A stretch of 64,000 bases of DNA from Siphonodentalium dalli (taxonomy: Eukaryota > Mollusca > Scaphopoda > Gadilida > Siphonodentaliidae), in NCBI GenBank assembly GCA_032622095.1, contig CP136061.1, positions 124,756,754 to 124,820,753 of the forward strand, in the 5' to 3' direction. The position numbers and the translations under genes were made by a program. Below the pieces are notes generated by a model that did no database searches, was not told the DNA's origin, and saw only the letters and a program-made list of their open reading frames with translations. Shown in pieces: positions 23,214 to 34,815 of this stretch. How positions within the stretch are numbered: the first letter of the stretch is position 1; every line of letters begins with the position of its first letter.

Positions 23214-24960
23214 AGCAAACATCTACTATGGTAACATATATGTGCAACTGATACTAGTATCTATTACACCCGAAACACAGGAACAGGAACGTGAATATTA
23301 GGAAGTTGTAAGATATCTTTTTCCGAGTTCTACGACAAATTTCATAATAATTGGACATACATGCACTGAAACCAAATATCAAAGGCTGAAGGCCTAGTCA
23401 ACAAAACAGATACAAAAATAATGTATCCAATCTAGAATGTCAAACAAATAAACAGCCAGTTTTCATGTTATATGTAACATTGCTCCAAGTTGCGAGATGG
23501 TTTATTTTTCATAATGGTTACTGTATTCACTTCACTCCCAGAAACTTTAGTTTCACTCTGTCAATATGTGTGATTTCTTTGAATGTCTTGTAGTAAACAC
23601 TTACTGCATAAAAATGAATAATTATACTACCATGTGTGTCTAATCTCGGAGAAATGTGGATGATGTGGCTACAATGAGTTTTAAAAAATCCATGGTTTAA
23701 GAAATTCAAAGTCCCCCAATTCGTAATCCAGTTTTCACTGAGAGTTTTTTGGGGTGTAGGATGTTAGGGTGTTGGAATAGTGGTCTGGATGTTAATGAGT
23801 GATGTTGCAATAGTTCCATCAAAAGTCTTTAATTTTGTATTGAAGCAAAGGTTTAGGGCAGTATTAATGTCATAAAGCAACTTGCACGACAATACTTGAA
23901 GAACTGGACAACACAGGTAAAGCCAATGTTATGCACTCTAATGTGCTGCTCAATATGTTATGTACATCGTTATGTCTTGTTGGTTACCTTCGGTTTAGGT
24001 TTACTCCAAGCATACTATTTTACAATTATGTCGGGCAGTATTCCTTGACGTCAATAGCCATAAACTTCACATAACCACAGGTACAATATAATTGCCTGAC
24101 AACTGCAGACGAAGGCACTACCTGGAGTATTGGGGTCTGTCACCCTACCCCAACTCTAGATTGTACGGCCCTGCACAGGAATTGTCTATATTGTCTGGTT
24201 TTTCGTATGGCATATTATGATATATATGAGGAAATAGGGAAAATCCTCCCACATCATAGAGGGAAATCTTTTATCAGAACTTGGGGGTAGTATGAGAAAT
24301 AATTTACACTAGATATATGTGTAGAAAGATTCCAAATGAATATTTCTGATACCGAAGAGAGGGATAAAACAAGTTGCTAAAATTAGTTATGGGTATATAC
24401 ATGTATCAATTTTATCATCTGCAGAATCATGGGCATGTGTGATTTATTCCCCAGTAAAGTTATATAGCCAGTCATCTCTCCCCGCAGAGAGACCCTCTCA
24501 TCAGATCAGATTAACAGTGGGAAGTAATTACATAAAATTGTATGCCAGTGTCGTATATCTCTATATACTATCACTGCCTGGAGTCTTGACTGCGTCCAGA
24601 AACAGTGAACAGGCGAACCACGCGGGGGACACATCACCTCAGTGTTTTCACGATTATATCGAGATTATAATAGAGGTAATGAGGTATGGCGCGAATTGAT
24701 CGAAACTTGCATACCATATGGTACGATCGTGGATACCTGTACGAGCCGTGCCGAACGCGATAATGCAAAAACAAAAACATTTTGCGATAATGCAAAAACA
24801 AAAACATGTACAGCGAAATTTAGAAATTCTAAAGAAGTTATGATTCTGCTCGATTGTTGGAAGACGAAACAAACCGGTGGTGCGAAAAAATACTAACGCA
24901 GCCTGGATTTAGTCCCGAAACACCGGTATACACTGTTAACGCTTCGTAAAGATGTGGTGT
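23214..24960. other. No gene recognised; short tandem duplication
   Basis: A 26-bp unit containing GCGATAATGCAAAAACAAAA is directly duplicated at about 24757-24807. Near 24377-24421 a 45-bp stretch (around ACATGTATCAATTTTATCAT) recurs at 32768-32812. Frames of 84-86 codons here show no domain. Confidence 0.45.
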
Positions 24961-25158
24961 TTAAACGGACATGGCTCATTCGAACCTCAATTTTTTTTCT
25001 GCGTAATTTGGAGCAGCGGATACGATAGGTCGATAAATAAACGAACTGTTGATATACTGGCTTCATAAGATAAGATAAGATAAGATAAGATTTATTGCAT
25101 AAAACACCACATTCTGGCAGTATGCTAACATATTAGATCACATTTCGGTTCAACAGTA

Positions 25159-25160
<2 letters not shown>

Positions 25161-25229
<69 letters not shown>
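25161..25229. repeat. (AT)n microsatellite
   Basis: About 34 uninterrupted AT units within the 3' region of the LINE; read on the minus strand they give a run of alternating Tyr-Ile codons. Confidence 0.95.
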
Positions 25230-25230
<1 letters not shown>

Positions 25231-26140
25231 GTCATTGCACATAATATGGCGGAATTGTTCGTCTCCTTTCCATTCGCTGAAATTTGGGAAATATGAATCC
25301 AAGTTTTGGAATAATATCTTTCTCAGGTTGGAGTATTTATTGCACTCCATTACAAAATGGCGTTCGTCGTGTTTCCAGAACACTGTTTGCATGTGCGCTC
25401 GTTAAGAGGCGTTGGCGGTTGAGTATGCCTGCCCTTTTCTATATGTAAGTTGTGTGAACTTATTCTCAGTCGACAAAAAAGTTCTCTCTGTTTTGAGCAT
25501 TTCATATGGATTAGATATGGTTCCATGCGGAAAAAATCTGTGTACAGTTTATAGGTTCGGAGTTTACTATTCGGTTCATTTACACTTTCGACATATTTAT
25601 TTATATAGTCATTTTGCAGACCTTCTATGATTAGTTTGATATTAGCATCATTCAGACAAGTTTCTGATGTATGCATTCGCGTTCCTATTGAATCCAAAAG
25701 TCTCTTCCCCGTGATTGGTAGGGAGTTTCGAGTAAAGTTTGTTCATTGATGATTTGTATGCTTCGTTGACGAGATAATTTCGATGTCCATCTTGTAATTT
25801 ATTGAGGAATTTTAAAGATTGTGCCATTGCATCAATATAAATTGGATATTCCCCTAATTCTAGCCGTACAGCGTGATTTACTGCTTTGGAACCTACCATA
25901 AGTGCCATTTTACAGAATGAGAGGTGTGACTTTTCACAAGGTGCTGTGTCGTTCAACGTTACACCCGGCCCCCATATCTCACTTCCATACAAGAGAATTG
26001 GTTTTACTAGTACGCGAAATAGTTTGAGAAGGAGTGTGACTGGTAGGTCATTCTGTTGACATTCATGTTTGATTTTATATATTACTTTTTGTGCTTTGAG
26101 TGCTAGGTTCTCCTGTGCTGATTTGAAATTTCCATTACTG

Positions 26141-26642
26141 TTAAAGACACGGTTGGCCTTGGTGGTGGGTATCCTGTGAAAATATCTCCACCCGTCAAAA
26201 ACCGCCACAAACAGAAAGAACATCAAAATGTAGATAGACTTTGTCCGTATACAAATAAGGAAAATCGCATAAACAGTATGTTATGGTCATATGTTTGACC
26301 ATTGTTATGTAAACGGAACCATAAAAAGTAACTTTTCTGGTGTTTGTTTATATTATGATGGTAAACATAAAGAGCGTTCTTTGTTGGTGAATACCTGATA
26401 TGGAACTAATAAAGAGCGTTTATGCCATTTGTGTGTGATTAGCCAGTAGCATTGTGCTGTCTTCTGTAACACAATCAGGCTCTTGCTTAGGTAAAATATA
26501 GTAGGTCGTTATGATAACATGCTGTTTACGCGATGGTCATGGTATATATGAACGGAACTGTATGCGTTTTAATGTTTTTCTGTTTACGGTGTTTGGAACA
26601 AATATGAATATTTTCGACAATTAAGGCCGCACGTGCCTTTAA
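26141..26642 (+). mobile_element. TTAA element A, copy 3 (inserted in a LINE)
   Basis: Starts TTAAAGACACGGTTGGCCTT and ends CACGTGCCTTTAA. It interrupts the LINE reading frame exactly, between codons for SYLGLT and NSNGNF, with TTAA on both sides. Removing it and one TTAA restores the RT frame, so it is a clean insertion. It carries two TAAAGAGCG cores. Confidence 0.9.
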
Positions 26643-27990
26643 GTTAGCCCCAGATAAGAGAACTTTTCACATCGTTTAAGTTCTATATTGTCAAGAGAGA
26701 AGCGACTTATTTGGTCACCTGTTTGTCTACCCGCTACCATTACTTCCGTTTTCTGAATGTTAATGGGTAGTATGTTATTTTCGGAATAAAATGATACACG
26801 ATCCAGACAATTTTTAAGACCACTTGCCGTTTCGGATATGAGCAGCAGATCGTCCGCAAACATAATATGATTAAGGTCGATCTGTCCGATTTGACACGGG
26901 TCGCACGATCTGTCGAAGCAGTATTGTATATCGTCGATAAATATTTTAAATAGGGTAGGTGACAATGTATACCCCTGTCTTACTCCTTTTGATGAGAGAA
27001 ATGGTGATGAGAGTCCGTCTGAAGTTTTGACTATGTAATTACTGGATGCGTAAATGGACTTCAGGATCGTCAGGATTTCGCCATTTATTTGTTTATCTTC
27101 CATCTTTTTGAATAAGAGCGTTCTATTGACAGAGTCAAACGCTTTCTTAAAGTCTACAAATGCTAAATATAGTGGTTTACGTCCTTTGCGATACCTGTCC
27201 ATGACTGATTTTAGAACATACATACAATCTTGCGTGCCATGGTGTTTCCTGAATCCAAATTGGTTATCGCTGATAATATGGTTGTCTTCAAGGTACGTAT
27301 TTATCCTGTTGTCGATTATTTGATTAAATAGCTTCCCAAGTGTATTACTTACTGCTATTGCTCGGTAGTTATTAGGATCCTTCTTGTCGCCTTTTTTATG
27401 TATAGCTGATAGGGTGGCTTGGCTCCAGCTAGTTGGATAGTGGCCAGAAGTAAGTACTTGATTATACAATTTGCTTGTTTCGTTTAATGTGAATGGAATA
27501 ATCGTTTTAAGGAATTCATTGGTTAAGTTATCCAATCCTGGTGATTTATTATTTTTCAGTCTGGTTATACCATGGGGAATTTCATCTTGTGTAATCGGTT
27601 GGTTATTGAGTTCAGCTGTTATTAAGGGGCCCCAATCATATGATCTGGAAAACACTTGCCAAAGTCAGAGCCATTTTCAGCAGTTTTTAAGTTTTCGCCA
27701 GAAGTCAGATAAACGGTCTTTAAGTTTATTGCTACCATATCAGGAATAAACTACCACGGAACGCTCTTTTCTGTTCCATGTCGTGCAAATTGCTGTTTTG
27801 TGTTTGGGACCCAAACACCGTATTCACAGTTGTATTTTTCATTACTTCAATGCGTCTTTTTTGGGTTACAAAATGCTCGTAGAAAGGTAGTTCAGATATG
27901 TAGGCCTATCGACCTATTTCAATACTGAGAAAAATTCAAAAAAGCGAAAAATATGCGTATTTTGGAGCCCAAACCGCCATGTGGCTTTAA

Positions 27991-28330
27991 TATAATGCTA
28001 GATATGACATAACCACGATCAAGCCCACGTGGCAGTAAATTACTTCAAATAATCGTATGTTTTTGTTATAAAGCATGGCGTGCTATATGGTGCTTTGTGT
28101 TGGATGCTAGCTGGAAATCCACGAAGTCTGATTATCTTATAGGAGAGTTATTTCACTAACATATATGAAATTATATGCGCGATCACTACAAAATGTGTTC
28201 TGTACTATTCCTAAAGATCACGGATTACATGGACTAAATAACAATTCGAATAAAAGGTACGGAAAAAGTGACACCAGGTTGTAAAACTTTTCGCCATCCA
28301 GTCGTTAAATATTTGAATTACCTAAGCCAC
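27991..28330. other. No gene recognised
   Basis: AT-rich sequence between repeat C and the next LINE; possibly includes LINE 5' UTR. Confidence 0.4.
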
Positions 28331-28357
28331 GCCCTCGCCTAGAAACTGTAAACAAAC

Positions 28358-29956
28358 ATGGCGGGGACTGGCGAAAATCCGATACCGACAGACGATCAAA
28401 CATTCGGGGATATACCCAGCGCTATTCGACAGAGTTTATATGCTGTAAATAGTTCACAAGATCCTACTGATATAACACAGGATACTAATGCATTAAATCA
28501 AACGCTGATCAGTGAAAATACACACCAAACCGGAGAATCCGACATGGATACCCAAACTCTGTCAAATTCCACATTTGGCGAAACCCTCCCAAGAATTGAA
28601 CCTGAAACATTCACTTTTGGAACAAAACCTGCGCTTGGCAGCAATTTTACATCGACAGACGAGCAAACTTACCAGGGACCACGTCATATCCCACACTCTG
28701 CGTCGCTCGATGATGTATCCGTGTACAGTAGTCGCATGAGACTACCCGGTCCACATGACACTCAAGATTCCAAAATTAACTTCCTGGTCAATACTCTGGT
28801 ACGAGTGAACAATAAAGTTGAGGCCATGGAATCCCTCTCAAAAGAAGTGCGCGAAATGAACCAAAAGCTAACAAATACAGATAGTGCAATACAGTCAATC
28901 ACCGGCCGCGTAGGATATTTAGAAAATAAACAATCAGAACTGGAACAAAGTGTGCAGGAAAACAACATTCGACAGTTTAAGGACATAGCTATGATTGAGC
29001 TAATTGATAAGCGAACTCAGTACGTGCTGGAAAAAGTGACTGACCTACAAATTGAAATGAAAAAGGATAGCCTAATTATCAGCGGAGTGGAATAATTAGA
29101 ACACGACTCTGACGGCAGTATGTCAACACTGAAAGTAACGGCAGATTTCTTTCGGCAAATGCTCAACATAAACAATCGGATTGAAATAGGCAAAGCTTAT
29201 CGAATGGGACAGTACGCGGAGGGGCGGTGGCGTCCGATATCTGTAAAATTTGTAAATTGTAAGGACAGGGAGTTTATCCGAAGGAAAAGTGGACTACCAA
29301 AGGGGTCGGATTACTACATAAATGAGCATCTCCCGAAAATTTTCAATACATACAGAAAAGAGGTGCTTAATCCAATGGCTAAAGAAGCGCGCGACCGAGG
29401 AATGGAAGCGAGGGTCGTAGTTGACAGGTTGTATGTTGACAATAAAATAGTTAAACCACAGGGAACCCACCCATACAGACCGGATTCTATAAATGACGTC
29501 CCACCAGTGAAAGGGCCACACCGTCAGTTACAACAAAATCAAAACAAGAAACAACAACAACAACAACAACAAAGTAAACAGAAGCAAGTGCGTCAACAAC
29601 AGGGACAACAGCCACGTAAATTACAAAAAGGAAGCGCTGCCAGCAAAACTAGTGAAACAAAAAACTCACAGAAGTCAACAAACACTGTACCGAAGGGAGT
29701 GTCGTTCATCCCCCAACATATACAAGTAAATTCAGAGGTCGTGGTGGTAAGAAAACCTCAAGCCAGTTCGACTAACAATAAAACAACCATGGATAAGGGC
29801 CGTGTACCCACACCTGGCACATTAGGGCACAGTGACAAAACTATAAACTTTCGTAAATGTGGACCAAAAATCCCCACCCCAGTTTTGCAAATGAGCACAC
29901 CCAATGCCAATGCCACATCCCAGCCCAATTCTGATGCAGGGGAGGTTATTACATAG
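28358..29956 (+). pseudogene. LINE ORF1 protein (coiled coil plus L1-type RNA-binding region), one nonsense codon
   Basis: ORF1 proteins of this type coat the element RNA. The first 245 codons begin MAGTGENPIPTDDQ and are low-complexity. They turn into a heptad-like coiled coil at about residues 145-230 (LVNTLVRVNNKVEAMESL through VGYLENKQSELEQSV). An in-frame TAA at 29093-29095 follows SGVE, after which the same frame continues. Downstream, IEIGKAYRMG and RPISVKFVNCKDREFIRRKS resemble the RRM and C-terminal region of L1-type ORF1p. YINEHLPKIF and KEARDRGMEARVVVDRLYV continue that resemblance. A Gln-rich CAA tract (about 29525-29625) and a basic tail end at TAG 29954-29956. Full length would be 532 codons. 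The TAA is probably a point mutation. Confidence 0.75.
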
Positions 29957-30250
29957 GAATACCCGGGAGTTACCATCAGTGACCTTAAATTATTATCAAT
30001 AAATGTATGTGGGTTACGAACAAAACTGGACGACACAGAATTCTTAAATGAATTTGATATTGTTTTCCTACAGGAAACAAAAACTGACAATATCGACACG
30101 ATAGAAATAGAGAACTTTCACACACTCGGGGTCAAAAATCGTAAAAAGATCTCTCGTGTAAGATCAGGTGGTTTATGTATTGTAATTAAAGATCACTACC
30201 GAGAGCTCTTCGCGATTGTTGACGTAGACAACAATACAAAATGGCATTAA
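29957..30250 (+). pseudogene. APE endonuclease N-terminus of LINE ORF2, truncated by deletion
   Basis: In the same frame as ORF1, directly after its TAG, the sequence encodes LKLLSINVCGLRTKL, DIVFLQETK and RSGGLCIVIKD. These are the first conserved blocks of an APE-type endonuclease, including the Glu of LQETK. The frame ends at TAA 30248-30250. The next 30 bases already encode the region before the RT, so roughly two thirds of the endonuclease, including its catalytic Asp/His blocks, is deleted at about 30236-30250. No ATG starts this frame; ORF2 may have been reached by readthrough or reinitiation at the ORF1 TAG. Confidence 0.7.
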
Positions 30251-32109
30251 CCAGAAGTAAAATGAAATATAATGCGGGTATAAGAACAAGGTTACATAAC
30301 TTTCGCACTAATTCCAGCAAAGATTTCTGGAAACTTCTTAAAGAAATTAGTGGACCCAAAACGACGCGTGAATTATCACGCCCCACAGTAGAGAGCTTTA
30401 GATCGCACTACGAAAATGAAGAACTCGTGTTATCGGCTATGGTCAGCCAAACCAATAACCCAACCAGCGTCCAACCCGGAATCTCGACAGATGACAATTC
30501 TTTGAACGGGCCAATTTCTAAAACCGAAATAGAGAACGTCGTTAAATCGTTGAAATCAGGCAAGGCCCCGGGATTTGACAAAGTTGATAACTCATTTATT
30601 AAACATAGCTGGCCATTTCTAGGAGACTTTTATACATCTTACTTTAATGTTATATTCGATACAGGTATTATTCCAACTGAATGGAATATTGGAGTTATTA
30701 GCCCCATCTTCAAAAATAAGAATGACTCATCAAATCCAGATAACTACCGCAGGATTACACTATTGAGTTGTATATCAAAAGTTTTCACCAGTATCCTAAG
30801 CAAACGCATATCTGCTTACATGGAACAAAATCGCCTCCAATCAGAATTTCAAGCCGGTTTTCGCAAAGGGTACTGTACAATAGACCATATGTTCAATCTG
30901 TACACCCTTATCAACTTAGCAAATATCAACAGGGAGAACCTTTTCTGTGCGTTTGTTGATTTCTCCAAAGCTTTCGATCTAGTTCATAGAGAAGGCCTTT
31001 GGGCCAAACTACACAGTTGCAATGTATCAGGCAAAATTTTGCGAGTTATCAAAGGCTTGTATCACAATATGAAATTATGGGTAAAGGACCGCGATTCGAC
31101 GTCAACGTCCTTTGAAAGCTACGTAGGTTTGAAACAAGGAGCCAGCCTTTCCCCGATTCTTTTTTCCATATATCTAAATGACTTACACGAATACCTTATG
31201 AGTTGTGGATGTAACGGTTTCAACTTGCAAAAAATTAGAAATTCGGACACCGGCTTTTACCTTAAACTTCTCCTTCTGTTATATGCGGACGATACCATAC
31301 TTATATCGAATACAAAGGAAGGGCTACAACATTCATTAAATAAATTCACAAAATATTGCGATATCTGGAAGATGAAAGTAAACCTCTCGAAAACAAATGT
31401 TGTAATATTCGGAAGAAGTCGCAAGAAAAATAAGGAAGCACAATTTAGTTTAAAATCTGAAAAAATAGAAGTTGTAAACAACTATAAATACCTCGGATCG
31501 GAGTTCAACAAATCAGGTAGATTCACCAGGGAAAGAAACATCAGATGTAATATCGCAAAAAAGGCAATGTACGCATTAAATAACACAGCCCGCAGTAACA
31601 AACTATCGGTCGAATCTATACTCGAAGTTTATGAAAAATCTATAGTACCCATCATTACATACGGCGCCGAGATCTGGGGGTTTGAAAACCTTGAATGTTT
31701 CAGAAAAATAGAAACATGGTTTCTACGTTTTATTCTTAACTTGAACAAGTCGACTTCCCAAACATTTATATACGGAGAGCTTGGAATCCTACCAATCGTG
31801 ACGAAAATCAAGGCAAAACCCCTAATATACTGGAGCAAGATAATATCTATGGAAAACACCAGACTCCCCTATAACCTTTACACCATTATGAAAGAATCAA
31901 GTGTGAAGGAATCGGTAAATACCCCATGGCTAAAATTTGTACGAACTGAACTAAATAACCTAGGTATGTCTTATACATGGCAGAATCAATCGGTGAGTAG
32001 TGTCAAAATATGTTCTTGTGCTGTAAAACAGAAACTCATGGACGCATACATAACCGAATGGTATTCGTCTTTGGATACATCAAACAAATTTGCGTTTATA
32101 GATGTATAA
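30241..32109 (+). pseudogene. LINE ORF2 reverse transcriptase region
   Basis: 622 codons. The N-terminal part has SSKDFWKLLKEI (pre-RT) and SLKSGKAPGFDKVDN. RT blocks are: NPDNYRRITLLSCISKVF, QAGFRKGYCTIDHMF, motif A CAFVDFSKAFDLVHR near residue 240, motif B GLKQGASLSPILFSIYLNDL near 300, motif C LLYADDTILIS near 350, and VNLSKTNVVIFGRS. The thumb/connector YEKSIVPIITYGAEIWGF follows near 470. The frame then shifts near 32090 into the C-terminal part. The ATG at 30241 is fortuitous: it lies at the deletion junction, not at a natural start. Catalytic residues are intact but the protein would lack the endonuclease. Confidence 0.85.
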
Positions 32110-32456
32110 AACCGAACTTCGGTAGACCGAAGTATATATCCTTAGATGACAACAGCGCCTTATTGACCATCCTAAGATTCAGAACTAGAAACCACAAATT
32201 ACCAGTGGAAACTGGTTCATGGATAAATACCCCGTATTCCGATAGGAAATGCACCTTATGTATGGAAGAGCTAGGAGACGAATACCACACCATTCTTATA
32301 TGCCCGCAATTAAGAGACCTGAGATTTAAATATATTAAACCGTACTACTACAGTCGACCTAACCTTCATGAACTATTTAACTCTAGCGGCACGAAAGCTA
32401 TGAAAAAACTATCAATATTTATCAAAAAGGTCCAGCATGAGATAAACCACTCCTGA
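32010..32456 (+). pseudogene. LINE ORF2 C-terminal zinc-knuckle segment, frameshifted
   Basis: After a frameshift near 32090 the reading continues in another frame as KYISLDDNSALLTILRFRTRNHKL. The CCHC-like CTLCMEELGDEYHTILICP follows near 32250-32310, then the frame ends in HEINHS and TGA at 32454-32456. The Cx2C...Hx4C motif before a short tail is usual at the C-terminus of these LINE ORF2 proteins. Confidence 0.75.
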
Positions 32457-32690
32457 GGCATAACAACGTGTTACCCCCCCCCCCCCCATCAACCCCATCC
32501 CCCGGACGAAATCTATACACATGGCTGCCAAACTACGCCAACATTTCTTATGAATACACAAATATCCCGTTTACTTCCCAATATATTCATATATCCATAT
32601 ATATCATTGTGTAATGCATGCACTATAACACATTTGTTCTCAATATGTATTGTTATACGATGAGAGTATCAAATAAATTGAATTGAATTG

Positions 32691-32985
32691 TAATAATTTT
32701 TCATACCCTGACTAATCTACTCGCGATGAATTCTGTCGTCGCCGGGAAATCTTTAGTTTTATCATTTTTAGTAATTACTTATGGGTAAACACATGTATCA
32801 ATTTTATCATCATTTTATGATGTCCATATACTTTTCTGCGTCTCCATTTTCCCCAGACATGGGGTCGCCCATAAGGTTATGAGGCGGACTGAAAGCGACT
32901 AAACTACCCGCAACGATTTCGGTTGTCGCCGGGGCATCTTAGTTCATAATTTTTCATATGTTTGGATGAGAACTGGGTACCCATG
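32691..32985 (+). repeat. Imperfect tandem duplication of about 195 bp
   Basis: The segment around CTACTCGCGATGAATTCTGT and CGTCGCCGGGAAATCTTAG-like sequence recurs after about 195 bp as CTACCCGCAACGATTTCGGT and GTCGCCGGGGCATCTTAG. No coding meaning is seen. It also contains the 45-bp repeat shared with 24377-24421. Confidence 0.5.
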
Positions 32986-33510
32986 CTTACTGCAGACGTC
33001 GTTCGTTGCAGAAATATTCATATTTGTTCAAATCGCCATCAACAGAAGGAATATTAAAATATATATAGTTTTGCTCATATGCCAAACATAATCAACGCGT
33101 AAATAGTATATTGTCGTCAAGACGTACGATGGTGTACGCACGTAAACAAGAACCTGCTCGTGTTACAGAAGTTTTGCATTACATAACACATCGCAATTCT
33201 ATTGGTTAATCACACACAAATGATATAAACGCTCTTTATTATTTCCATATCAGGAAAACAGTAACAAACAACGCTCTTTATGTTTACCATCGGATCTAAA
33301 CAAAAGCCAGGTTCTGAAAGTTTTTTGCTTTTGTTTACATAACAAAGGAAAAACATTTGACAATAACATACCGGTACTGTTTATGCCATATTTTTTTCTG
33401 ATTTGTATACGAACAAAGTCTGTCTATATTTTACTATTCTTTCTGTTTATGGCGATTTTTGGCGGAGCTGAATATTTTAACAGCATACCCACCGCCGCCC
33501 GTATTTTTAA
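32986..33510 (-). mobile_element. TTAA element B, copy 1
   Basis: A relative of element A with the same layout but distinct sequence; the complement matches 41846-42361. The TTAA-bearing end is GTATTTTTAA near 33510. The other end (near 32986) is degraded, lacking a clean TTAAAGGCACGG terminus. Two CGCTCTTTAT cores lie near 33232 and 33276. It lies immediately next to element A copy 4. Confidence 0.7.
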
Positions 33511-33517
33511 ATCACAC

Positions 33518-34019
33518 TTAAAGGCACGTGCGGCCTTAATTGTCGAAAATATTCATATTTGTTCCAAACACCGTAAACAGAAAAACATTAAAACGCATAC
33601 AGTTCCGTTCATATATACCATGATCATCGCGTAAACAGCATGTTATCATAAAGACCTACTATATTTTACCTAAGCAATAGCCTGATTGTGTTACAGAAGA
33701 CAGCACAATGCTACTGGCTAATCACACACAAATGGCATAAACGCTCTTTATTAGTTCCATATCAGGTATTCACCAACAAAGAACGCTCTTTATGTTTACC
33801 ATCATAATATAAACAAACAGCAGAAAAGTTACTTTTTATGCTTTTGTTTACATAACGATGGTCAAACATATGACCATAACATACTGTTTATGCGATATTT
33901 CTTATTTGTATACGGACAAAGTCTATCTACATTTTGATGTTCTTTCTGTTTGTGGCGGTTTTTGACGGGTGGATATATTTTCACAGGATACCCACCGCCA
34001 AGGCCAACCGTGTCTTTAA
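33518..34019 (-). mobile_element. TTAA element A, copy 4
   Basis: On the plus strand it begins TTAAAGGCACGTGCGGCC and ends CCGTGTCTTTAA, so it is reversed relative to copies 1-3. Full length, both TTAA sites intact, two central cores. It abuts element B copy 1 with only 7 bp between them. Confidence 0.85.
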
Positions 34020-34412
34020 TACCACCTTTTTGAAAGAAATATGTTTTAATCTTTATTTATTTAATAGCCACACTTAATTTATTTATCTGAATTGGTATGC
34101 TTGAATGACTCCTCAGCCTAAGCTTTCAATCAGCTCTCAAGGCAAGCACACAGGGATGACTCGCATTGAATGTCCACCAACTTGAAGGACAGTGAAAAGA
34201 ATATATATACATTGCACATACATGTACATTATCTATGTACCTATGTACTCTTTAGGTGGTGAGGATAAATACTTGAATTGAGATGTCGAGTTTTGAATTA
34301 AATGAAAACTATCAATACGCTTTACAGGGCCCCTATATATGGAGAACGCCACATGCAATGCCACTTGCTTTACTGTCGTGCTCCCTTTCTATATTAGACA
34401 TACAACATAACA
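34020..34412. other. No gene recognised
   Basis: Non-coding spacer between element A copy 4 and the next foldback element. Confidence 0.45.
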
Positions 34413-34421
34413 CTAACTAAA
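34413..34421 (+). repeat. 9-bp target site duplication, left
   Basis: CTAACTAAA, repeated exactly at 34816-34824 outside the other terminus. Confidence 0.75.
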
Positions 34422-34815
34422 GCTGAAATTGTCACTGTCACCCCATTTCGTTCAGTTGGGTACCCAGCTTTTTTTAATTTTCAGTTGGGTACCCAGCTTT
34501 TGTAAAATTTACATTTGGGTACCCAGCTTTATGAAATCTCAAACAGAGCGTGATTTAATTAGTGATTGCCGTCTGTTGATTGCGAAATGAACATGTTAAA
34601 TGTGTTTATATATGATTTATGATGTCTATTCGTCACGATGCTTGAAAAAATAGCAGAGAAGAATTGTATGCATATGACATATATGTGCTGCAGATTGACT
34701 GCTCATAAAGCTGGGTACCAAAATGTAAATTTTATAAAAGCTGGCTACCCAACTGAAAGTTTGAAAAAGCTGGGTACCCAACTGAACGAACCAGGGTGAC
34801 AATGAACATTTCAGC
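34422..34815. mobile_element. Foldback MITE with 9-bp target duplication (MULE-like)
   Basis: Termini GCTGAAATTGTCACTGTCAC and its near complement (ending AACATTTCAGC) are flanked by CTAACTAAA direct repeats. The arms of roughly 110 bp each hold three tandem copies of TTGGGTACCCAGCTTTT, in opposite orientation in the two arms. The 394-bp element is non-coding. A 9-bp duplication fits Mutator-like elements, but without a transposase this is inference. Confidence 0.75.

Larger units (their letters stand above)
25067..27635 (-). mobile_element. 5'-truncated LINE inserted in repeat C (third family)
   Basis: Minus-strand LINE whose 3' end is a (TAAGA)n-type tail at 25067-25090 (plus-strand orientation). 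Its 5' end is cut within the pre-RT region at about 27635. TCAT occurs at both junctions (25063-25066, 27636-27639), a possible short target duplication. The LINE was later split by TTAA element A copy 3. Its length without that insert is about 2.07 kb. Confidence 0.8.
25150..27635 (-). pseudogene. LINE reverse transcriptase, interrupted by an A element
   Basis: Reading 27635 downwards, the frame holds DEIPHGITRLKNNKSPGLDN, then NNYRAIAVSNTLGKLFNQI, motif A LAFVDFKKAFDSVN, motif B VRQGYTLSPTLFKIFIDDI, and motif C MFADDLLL near 26860. It continues to KRCEKFSYLGLT, where a TTAA element of about 500 bp interrupts it. It resumes at about 26140 with FNSNGNFKSAQENLALKAQK and PILLYGSEIWGPG. Frameshifts near 25690 and 25385 precede a knuckle RTCKQC...DERHFVMEC. 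Downstream an (AT)n tract has expanded in the frame. Catalytic aspartates are intact, but the gene is broken. Confidence 0.85.
24961..27990 (+). mobile_element. TTAA-terminated repeat C, copy 1, split by a LINE
   Basis: The left part (24961-25066) begins TTAAACGGACATGGCTC. The right part (27636-27990) ends CCGCCATGTGGCTTTAA. Together they match the uninterrupted copy at 35622-36014, in which GGCTTCATATGCTATGAAAA is continuous. The LINE lies exactly between the halves. Joined, the repeat would be about 460 bp. It holds a variant of the CGCTCTTTA core (CGGTCTTTAAG near 27715) followed by ACCATATCAGGAATA. Confidence 0.8.
28331..32690 (+). mobile_element. LINE with ORF1 and ORF2 and an internal deletion (fourth family)
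   Basis: Contains ORF1 (28358-29956), the start of an APE endonuclease (29957-30250), an RT region (30241-32109), a C-terminal knuckle frame (to 32456) and a 3' UTR. The 3' end is AATAAATTGAATTGAATTG near 32690, a (TTGAA)n tail. The 5' boundary is not certain. A C14 run at 32474-32487 lies in the 3' UTR. The deletion of the endonuclease core makes it non-autonomous. Confidence 0.8.

Noticed and set aside
26100-26226. Apparent N-terminus fused to the LINE RT
   Set aside because: The first 28 or so residues are encoded by the inserted A element, not by the LINE; chimeric by accident.
33383-33634. Hydrophobic 83-codon frame with a signal-peptide look
   Set aside because: Spans the junction of elements B and A; similar MFFLFVAVF-like starts at 26226, 51912 and 33420 are the translation of the element ends.
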